From NCBI GenBank assembly GCA_015657535.1, contig JADHZB010002129.1, positions 1-13,269 on the forward strand: 13,269 nucleotides of DNA, read 5' to 3'. The stretch is from Nephromyces sp. MM_2019 (Eukaryota > Apicomplexa > Aconoidasida > Nephromycida). This document shows positions 8,433-13,269 of this stretch, one piece after another. The position numbers and the translations under genes are program-made. A model generated the notes under the pieces. The model saw nothing but the letters and a program-made list of their open reading frames with translations, was not told where the DNA came from and searched no databases. Position 1 is the stretch's first letter; each line of letters begins with the position of its first letter.

Positions 8433-9037
8433 ATGTCTTCGCCCATCCTCCAGTTAAAAGGGTGTGTGGGTGTGTATGTATTTGAGTGTGTGTGTGTGTG
8501 TCTGTATATCATCTTCCATAAATCTTATTTGCCTCCTTCCTTTTCCTCTTCTGTTCCTCTTTCGAGCTTTCTCCTTCTTCGTGCCTTCATTGCTTACACC
8601 TTGCCCAGAAGAAACTGAACGTTTTGTGGTTTTGGAGCTTTCTCAGGACGAAGCTTCTCTCTGGTGAGTTATGTGTGTGTTTGTGTGTGTATATTATAGA
8701 TGTGCTGATGATTTGGTTGGTTTATTGGCAGCGAAAGTGTGTGTGGGTAAAGGTGGGAGCTTGTGTGTGCGGGTGGGGAAACGTGAGAGATTGTGTATGT
8801 TGGTGAAAGGAGCTTGTGTGTGTGTCTGTGGAATGAGCTCGTGTGTGCATCTGTAGTGATAGCTTGCAGGTGTATCTGCAGGGAGACTTGTGTGTTCGTT
8901 TACATCGAGCACTTGTGTGTGTTTGCGGTAACGAGTATGAATATGTCATAGCTCGCTTGTGCTGCCGTATGTGTGCATTTTTCAATGTGAATTACGCTGG
9001 TTTGTTTATGTGCAAATGCTTAGCTCAATCTATTTGA
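8433..9037 (+). CDS. Candidate exons of another unknown gene, frame unresolved
   Basis: Exon 8609-8663 follows a pyrimidine tract of about 80 nt and CCCAG, and ends at a perfect donor (CTCTCTG|GTGAGT). A 36-nt intron ending in TATTATAG leads to exon 8700-8736. In one frame the pieces read ETERFVVLELSQDEASL and then ADDLVGLLAAK, but the junction itself makes TGA. The only stop-free join reads LNVLWFWSFLRTKLL and then DVLMIWLVYWQRK, which is hydrophobic and Trp-rich. ATG 8433 (MSSPILQLKG) could be the start. A downstream frame from about 8864 (GNEYEYVIARLCCRMCAFF, TGA at 9035) could be a terminal exon. The exon boundaries at 8609-8736 are credible; the protein is not established. Confidence 0.27.
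8530..8608 (+). promoter_or_regulatory. Long polypyrimidine tract and 3' splice site
   Basis: A stretch of about 80 nt of mostly C and T ends in TTGCCCAG. It is the clearest branch/polypyrimidine/acceptor architecture in the window and supports an exon starting at 8609 on +. A similar shorter tract lies at 8386-8428. Confidence 0.6.
8755..8950. repeat. Degenerate TG-rich minisatellite, about 24-28 nt units
   Basis: About seven diverged units built on GAGCTTGTGTGTG followed by a TCTG-like spacer recur (for example near 8756, 8810, 8833 and 8860). It overlaps the proposed intron and terminal exon of the 8433-9037 candidate. Confidence 0.55.
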
Positions 9038-9236
9038 GAGTATGTACACCTTTGATTATTGGAGGGTTGCTCTCTCTGTTTATCTTCTGCGCATGAGAGT
9101 AGGTGCGTGGATGTTTGCCTTCACTTGAGGCCGTTTGCTTTCGTCATTCACATCATATTTAAGGTTTGTTAAGGAAGCGTGCCCACAGGTGCTCTGCGAC
9201 CACCTCGTGATTGGCAGTCCCCCACTTGCACACCAA
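9038..9236. other. Spacer upstream of the C-rich array
   Basis: Mixed sequence with no frame or splice chain I can support. It may contain 5' flanking sequence or an untranslated exon of the RBM5-like gene. Confidence 0.3.
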
Positions 9237-9295
9237 ACCCCCCACTACCCCTCACTACCCCCCACTACCCTTCATTACCCCCCACTACCCTCCAC
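9237..9295. repeat. 10-bp C-rich tandem array (CCCACTACCC)
   Basis: Six consecutive 10-bp units with 0-3 changes each run from 9237 to about 9295. The sequence then stays C-rich with scattered CACTACC motifs to about 9560. The - strand reads GGGTAGTGGG repeated, so it has several G-tracts separated by TAGT. It lies about 380 bp before the first ATG of the RBM5-like frame. Confidence 0.92.
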
Positions 9296-9627
9296 TAAGC
9301 CTCTCTCCGCAAAAATAGTATGTACTATCTCACGCTACTCCCAAAGAACCCCAATAATCCGTCACTACCCGTCGCCACCTTGCACTACCCCCCACAGCCC
9401 CCACCACACCCCCACTATCCTCTCCACCCAATTACCACCTCCGACCCCCCAAGCTCCCCTCCCACTGATCCCATATCCTCCCGACTACCGCCCACTACCT
9501 CCCTCCAAAATCTTCTAGAGATCCCCCCCCAGATCCCCCCTCTTTCCCTCCTCTCGATCGGCCAGCCGCTCCGATGCTACTAGACACCCAGCACATTGTC
9601 ATGCTGCCGTTGTTCATGTGATTCTAG
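9296..9627. other. C-rich leader region of the RBM5-like gene
   Basis: Cytosine-dominated sequence with runs of up to nine C (about 9524-9532). Pro-rich open frames here follow from the composition and are not supported as genes. The RBM5-like frame has stops at 9619 and 9625, so its coding part starts after these. Confidence 0.5.
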
Positions 9628-9675
9628 CGTAAAGCAGACACACACAGGAGCCCCTCATCACGGGGGTATCTCAGG

Positions 9676-12600
9676 ATGACGAGCGACCTTTGCCCCCCTT
9701 TCCTCGATAGCCTGCCACACCCCCCCCAACACACCACTTCCAGGGGAGTAAGAAGGGAGGCGAACAAATTTTCCTCTACTGGCCACGATGAAGGCTATAG
9801 AGTCGCTACCGCGGAAAACTATAGAAGCGAACCCCCTGATGATAGTAATGCAGGGTGGGGAGGTGGTGGTTCTTCCACATTCCCCTCAGAAGGAGGGTTT
9901 CACCATAGAGAGGGGCATGCAGCATACAACCGCCAGCCTCATACTGGAGGAGGTAGCTCATCATACCATCGAAGACGAGTTTATCATAGTCGCAGCGTAA
10001 GTCGCTCCTCTGGCAGTGAAGCTTCTTCCTCCTATCATCATTACAATGGATCTTCTGGCAAGCGAGCGAGGCAGGCTACGCACACACGGGCTTCCCAAAA
10101 CACTAGAAGCTCATACAGGAGCCCCTCCCCCGCTCCTTCCCGACGAGATAGGCAGAGACTGCAGCACTGGAGGGGGGTGAGTGAGAGATTTTCCTCTCCT
10201 CCCTCTTCACATCTCTCGGCGGATTCTAGAGCAATTCGTGAGAGTGATGCCGAACGCACACACAGAGTTAGACGTCAACAGGCCCCCGCAGAGGCTACAT
10301 TGGGGGGCCACCATGCCGAAGGATTCTCGGGGGGTAGGAATGATGTGCGGGAGAGCAAGACGCAAGAGGGAAGGGGTGGTTCCGAGCTGCTCAGGGGGAG
10401 GTTTCATGCCCACGGGGGAGGAGCTCATCATCTTCTTCATGGTGGTGGAATGGATGCTACCACAGGAGGGAGGGGGGAATCTTCCCAACTAAATTATATT
10501 CATCACTCTGAAGGGAGGGGTGGTGTACATGCATTATCACGAGAGAGAAGTTACCTGGAAGCTAGTGATTTGCATGATGGTAGCGCTTCAACTGGAAAGC
10601 CTAGCTATTCTAGTAGCAGGGGGGCAGGCCCCCCTCCACCTAGGAGGCGATCTAGAGACAGGGGCTCTCAACGTGAGAGAGCTTCACGCACACGCAGGAA
10701 GAGCCGATTACACGCTAGCTCTAGCACAGAGGAGGGCTCTGATAGTGATATCAGTACAGAGAGTGTCCGTCATAGAACTCGAAGAGATCGCTTGTCCAGG
10801 CGCCGTGCATCTCGCTGTCGGAGCAACAGCAGAGGAAGAGAAGATTCTTCCCCCTCAATCCTACACACGCACGCATCCCCATTCATTCTGGTTCAAAATA
10901 TCTCCTTCACTTGCTCTGAAGATCAGCTAGAAGAACGTATCAGAGCGATCTGCATTCAAAAGGGCTTCTCTCTACCCAATGGAGTGACTCTAGGCCTGCC
11001 TAGTGAGATCTTGCCGGGGCTTGACTTTGAGGCTGTGGTTAAGGCTTCTTCTTTGCCTTATAGTAGCAGCGAAAGACGAAGGAGTAGGTCTCCCACACAC
11101 GCTAGGAGCATGCGTGAGGGCTCTCCCTCCCATACTCACACTTCTTCTCGTGCAAAGGTTAGTCGCCCGAGATCTTCTTCCTACTCGGAGGAAAGAGAGG
11201 CTTTCAGATCTCGTCGTAGTATTCCTCAGGAAGATGATGGCTATTCGCCAAAGGAGGGACGGGGAGTTGGTGGGTTGAGAGATGTGGCTGGTCTGCTAGG
11301 TGGAGGCAAGAGTCGAAGGAGGAGGAAATCATATGGCTCCTCTTCATCTTCAGATGATGGTGGTGACATCAGTACGTACACACATACTACTAGAAAGCAT
11401 GGTAAGTTGAGCAGGAGCGAGTCGGCGAGAGGATTCGCTGAAGAAGGCGAGCAAGACAGCATAAACCAGCCAAAGCAGAGACAAAGGGATGAGAAGCACA
11501 CTGTGCCAGACACACAGAGGAGCAAGAGTACTCGCACATCTGATAGAGTGGGGAGGTTGGATAAGGAAGGAAAGTACGAACAAAACGACCCGCACCACGC
11601 TGGTGACGAGCACGACCCACACAATCTCAGCGACACACACTACACTCGCGACAGTCAAGGCCTCCAAACCCCCCAACAACCCTCCCCCACCTCTTCTATC
11701 GCAATTGTGGAGTTTCCCTCCATCGACGCTGCTTCCCGTTTCATGAAGGTCTTTGGACGTTCTGGCACCCTCTTTGTAGCCAATAGCCACTGTAAAGTAG
11801 ATTTTGCTACCCCCAATGTGAGGAATGCCTTCCTCATCTCTCAAGGAAGGTTGAATGCCTGCACACCAACTACTACAGCAGGAAGCTTCTCTGCTCGCGT
11901 AGATTTTCCTATGCATCACGACTGGACTTGCCCTCAGTGTAAGTATCTAAACTTTGCTCGTCGAACAAACTGTGGAAGTTGCAGCAATCCGAGAGTTATT
12001 GAGCTCGTTGCTAAGGGAAGCATGGGTTTACCTAGTGCTGCTGAAGCTTTGAAGACGAGTATACAGTTGGATGATGAAGCATCTTCAATCTTCATCAAAG
12101 ATCTCAGCTATCGTACAACCTACGAGAGCATCGAGCGATTCATCATGGAGTTTCAGGTGGTTCCTAGGCGAATTCTCTTATTTCAACAGGCTCCGTTGTT
12201 GAGGAAGGTGGTGACGGGGGGTGGGGGGTCATGTACTGGAGCCGGTGGTGGGACGACTATATCTACTGCATCTATGTATAGAGCCCCTGATGCCACGCCA
12301 ACCAGTGATACACCACCCTCTCACCCACACACAGCACCAGAGACCCTCCCCGATCAGTATCTCTCTCTCAATAACAAGAACCCCCTCCACGTCGACCCCC
12401 TCTCTTCTGCTACTCCTCTCTCCCTCTCGAAGCAGACCCTCCCCCCCGACTCACGACCAGAGAAAGGCGAAAAAAGCAGTAAGAGAAGAAGCGGAACACA
12501 CGAAGCTTCTCTCTCAAGCTCCTCGTTTCCTACCTCCAAAGGCCATACTTATAGGAACAACAGCACCCCCACAAATCCCCCGCAATCTACCCCCCCCTCC

Positions 12601-13269
12601 GCGATGACCAACCGTAGTAGGGGATTTGCCTTTGTAGATCTCAATTCTCTGGAGGTTGCCAAGACTCTCGTTCAGAACCTAAACTCTTTAGGGGTTAGTG
12701 TGTTAGATGATCGCTTTATACGAGTAGATCTATCTCTTTCAAGAGAGAGACAAGCTCTTCTGGATGCTTGTAAGTCAGCGAAGATAACACCTAGCGAGCC
12801 TGCTACAGAGTCCTTATTGAAGCTTGAAAGATTCACTTCTCAGAGTGGAGTTTCTCCCTTTTGGAAGGACTACTTTGAGCAATGGACGGTGCAGTCTATA
12901 GCCTTGCTAGGGGGTCCACCTGAAGCTTCAAGCTTCGTTCTTGAGCGATCTTCAGGCTACCTCTATAACGCTAGTTTAAGGCTCTACTACGATCCGTCTT
13001 CACAGTACTATATGAACTCCAATGGCGATTACTATGTCTGGGATTCTACCAGGGGATGCTTAGTACGAGTCTACAGCATTGAGAGGGAAGATGAAGACCC
13101 CCCAGGGGGCGGTATGGGGGGTGGTGAGAGTGTGAATCGTTCAAAGGATAGAAGAAGCTTTACTGGTGATCTTCGTGATGATGAAGAAAACCACTGGTAT
13201 AGTGAGGATGAGAGGTTCTACGCTGCTTGTGAATTGCAGAAGGGAGGTGGGGGTGATCGTGGTAGGAGG
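9676..13269 (+). CDS. RBM5/10-like: RBM5/RBM10-like splicing regulator, 3' end outside window
   Basis: A single stop-free frame of 1198 codons runs from the first ATG (9676, A at -3) off the window edge. Upstream stops lie at 9619 and 9625. Domains in order: Arg/Ser-, Gly- and His-rich N-terminus (residues about 60-395), RRM1 (about 402-713, split by an insert), RanBP2 zinc finger (about 747-773), RRM2 (about 803-1021, also split), OCRE (about 1087-1133), then an acidic stretch. This order is specific to the RBM5/RBM6/RBM10 family, nuclear RNA-binding proteins that act in early spliceosomes and alternative splicing. The family's C2H2 finger and G-patch would lie past the window end. The length visible already exceeds that of human RBM5 (about 815 residues), because of the inserts. 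The true start is uncertain: the frame is open back to 9628, with acceptor-like CAG at 9645-9647, so 9676 could lie inside a later exon. The family call is secure; the orthologue is not. Confidence 0.94.
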   Translation, partial: MTSDLCPPFLDSLPHPPQHTTSRGVRREANKFSSTGHDEGYRVATAENYRSEPPDDSNAGWGGGGSSTFPSEGGFHHREGHAAYNRQPHTGGGSSSYHRRRVYHSRSVSRSSGSEASSSYHHYNGSSGKRARQATHTRASQNTRSSYRSPSPAPSRRDRQRLQHWRGVSERFSSPPSSHLSADSRAIRESDAERTHRVRRQQAPAEATLGGHHAEGFSGGRNDVRESKTQEGRGGSELLRGRFHAHGGGAHHLLHGGGMDATTGGRGESSQLNYIHHSEGRGGVHALSRERSYLEASDLHDGSASTGKPSYSSSRGAGPPPPRRRSRDRGSQRERASRTRRKSRLHASSSTEEGSDSDISTESVRHRTRRDRLSRRRASRCRSNSRGREDSSPSILHTHASPFILVQNISFTCSEDQLEERIRAICIQKGFSLPNGVTLGLPSEILPGLDFEAVVKASSLPYSSSERRRSRSPTHARSMREGSPSHTHTSSRAKVSRPRSSSYSEEREAFRSRRSIPQEDDGYSPKEGRGVGGLRDVAGLLGGGKSRRRRKSYGSSSSSDDGGDISTYTHTTRKHGKLSRSESARGFAEEGEQDSINQPKQRQRDEKHTVPDTQRSKSTRTSDRVGRLDKEGKYEQNDPHHAGDEHDPHNLSDTHYTRDSQGLQTPQQPSPTSSIAIVEFPSIDAASRFMKVFGRSGTLFVANSHCKVDFATPNVRNAFLISQGRLNACTPTTTAGSFSARVDFPMHHDWTCPQCKYLNFARRTNCGSCSNPRVIELVAKGSMGLPSAAEALKTSIQLDDEASSIFIKDLSYRTTYESIERFIMEFQVVPRRILLFQQAPLLRKVVTGGGGSCTGAGGGTTISTASMYRAPDATPTSDTPPSHPHTAPETLPDQYLSLNNKNPLHVDPLSSATPLSLSKQTLPPDSRPEKGEKSSKRRSGTHEASLSSSSFPTSKGHTYRNNSTPTNPPQSTPPSAMTNRSRGFAFVDLNSLEVAKTLVQNLNSLGVSVLDDRFIRVDLSLSRERQALLDACKSAKITPSEPATESLLKLERFTSQSGVSPFWKDYFEQWTVQSIALLGGPPEASSFVLERSSGYLYNASLRLYYDPSSQYYMNSNGDYYVWDSTRGCLVRVYSIEREDEDPPGGGMGGGESVNRSKDRRSFTGDLRDDEENHWYSEDERFYAACELQKGGGGDRGRR
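9853..10875 (+). other. SR-rich disordered N-terminal region of the RBM5-like protein
   Basis: Residues about 60-400 have low complexity. Gly-rich and His-rich patches give way to clustered Ser-Arg and Arg-Arg pairs (for example HSRSVSRSS, SPSPAPSRR, PPPPRRRSRDRG, RRDRLSRRRASRCRSNSRGR). RS-type sequence is typical of spliceosomal proteins, is a substrate of SR kinases and drives nuclear-speckle localisation; that role here is inferred. Human RBM5 has a much shorter Arg/Ser-rich N-terminus of about 95 residues. Confidence 0.8.
10876..11814 (+). other. RRM1, split by an insert of about 225 residues
   Basis: The first half (10876-11010) has an RNP2-like strand FILVQNI at residues 403-409 and helix 1 (SEDQLEERIRAICIQKG). 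The second half (11692-11814) has beta3 SSIAIVEF, helix 2 (DAASRFMKVF) and a beta4 ending in CKVDFA, matching the layout of RBM5 RRM1. The RNP1 strand has Ile where aromatic residues normally stack on RNA, so this RRM is non-canonical. Residues about 446-672 between beta2 and beta3 are an SR-rich, acidic and basic low-complexity insert. The insert stays in frame and is not TG-rich like the introns here, so I read it as coding. Confidence 0.82.
11914..11994 (+). other. RanBP2-type zinc finger of the RBM5-like protein
   Basis: The pattern is W-x-C-x2-C-x10-C-x2-C, with Trp750, Cys752, Cys755, Cys766 and Cys769 (DWTCPQC ... TNCGSC). It sits directly between the two RRMs, as in RBM5 and RBM10, where this finger binds GGU-type RNA together with RRM1. 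All four zinc ligands are present. Confidence 0.95.
12082..12738 (+). other. RRM2, split by an insert of about 140 residues
   Basis: The first half (12082-12186) carries RNP2 SIFIKDL and a helix (YESIERFIMEF). The second half (12607-12738) carries a canonical RNP1, RGFAFVDL, then helix 2 (LEVAKTLVQNL) and beta4 (RFIRVDLS). This matches RBM5 RRM2, whose RNP1 reads RGFAFVQL. Residues about 838-977 between beta2 and beta3 are a Gly-, Pro-, Ser- and Thr-rich insert with a Lys/Arg patch (KGEKSSKRRSG). It is in frame throughout, and I see no donor/acceptor pair that would remove it and keep the phase. Confidence 0.85.
12934..13074 (+). other. OCRE domain of the RBM5-like protein
   Basis: Residues about 1087-1133 show the Tyr-rich octamer-repeat pattern: FVLERSSGYLYN, then LRLYYDPSSQYYMNSNGDYY, then VWDSTRG. 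In RBM5 the OCRE domain binds the proline-rich tails of SmN/SmB/SmB'. That ligand is known for human RBM5; here it is inferred from homology. The linker from RRM2 (about 65 residues) is shorter than in human RBM5. Confidence 0.95.

Noticed and set aside
9237..9295. Telomere-like repeat
   Set aside because: Internal, irregular 10-bp unit without a known telomere motif, and genes lie on both sides.
9135..9583. Pro-rich open frames in the C-rich array
   Set aside because: Explained by the 10-bp repeat; no start context, splice or domain support.
11402..11690. Intron starting at GTAAGT (11402) within the RRM1 insert
   Set aside because: The segment is open for about 95 codons, has protein-like charged composition and lacks the TG-richness of introns here. 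Kept only as an alternative-splicing possibility.
10207..11919. Open frames opposite or out of frame with the RBM5-like gene (for example 10520-10930 +, 11241-11636 -, 11350-11919 -)
   Set aside because: Shadows of an SR-rich coding frame that has clear domains.
1..13269. tRNA, rRNA, CRISPR, insertion sequence or transposon
   Set aside because: I found no T-loop consensus, rRNA segment, spaced direct repeats, terminal inverted repeats with transposase, or reverse transcriptase motifs.

Overview
This is a nuclear-type eukaryotic window, probably from a protist. Genes have spliceosomal introns (GT...AG), many only about 36-100 nt long. The sequence is saturated with dinucleotide runs (CACACA on the + strand in some blocks, TGTGTG in others), and there is no sign of prokaryotic operons. 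I cannot name the organism. Long low-complexity inserts inside a conserved splicing-factor fold are reminiscent of apicomplexans and related alveolates, but that is inference only.

The one securely identified gene fills the right third. A + strand reading frame stays open from 9628 to the window end, with its first ATG at 9676. It encodes an RBM5/RBM10-type splicing regulator: SR-rich N-terminus, RRM1, RanBP2 zinc finger, RRM2 and OCRE domain. The C-terminus lies beyond the window. Both RRMs carry long inserts between strands beta2 and beta3.

The left 9 kb looks like repeat DNA at first sight. Chaining reading frames through splice sites recovers several small multi-exon genes of unknown function. 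From left to right they are: a + strand terminal exon (3-179); a - strand gene (435-1829, perhaps to 2405); a - strand gene (3101-4521); a + strand gene of about 55 codons (4543-5232) whose ATG lies 21 bp from the previous gene's ATG in divergent orientation; a - strand gene (5537-6701); and less certain + strand exons at 7203-8274 and 8433-9037. These models come from splice consensus, phase agreement and stop-free frames read by eye. None has homology support.

One rule organises the window. Introns are TG-rich on the sense strand of their gene, so blocks of CACACA on + mark - strand genes and blocks of TGTGTG mark + strand genes. The long coding exon shows the opposite bias: short CACACA tracts recur and TGTGTG is nearly absent. 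The remaining landmarks are a triplicated 102-bp repeat, a perfect 26-nt palindrome in an intron, degenerate minisatellites, and a 10-bp C-rich array just upstream of the RBM5-like gene.
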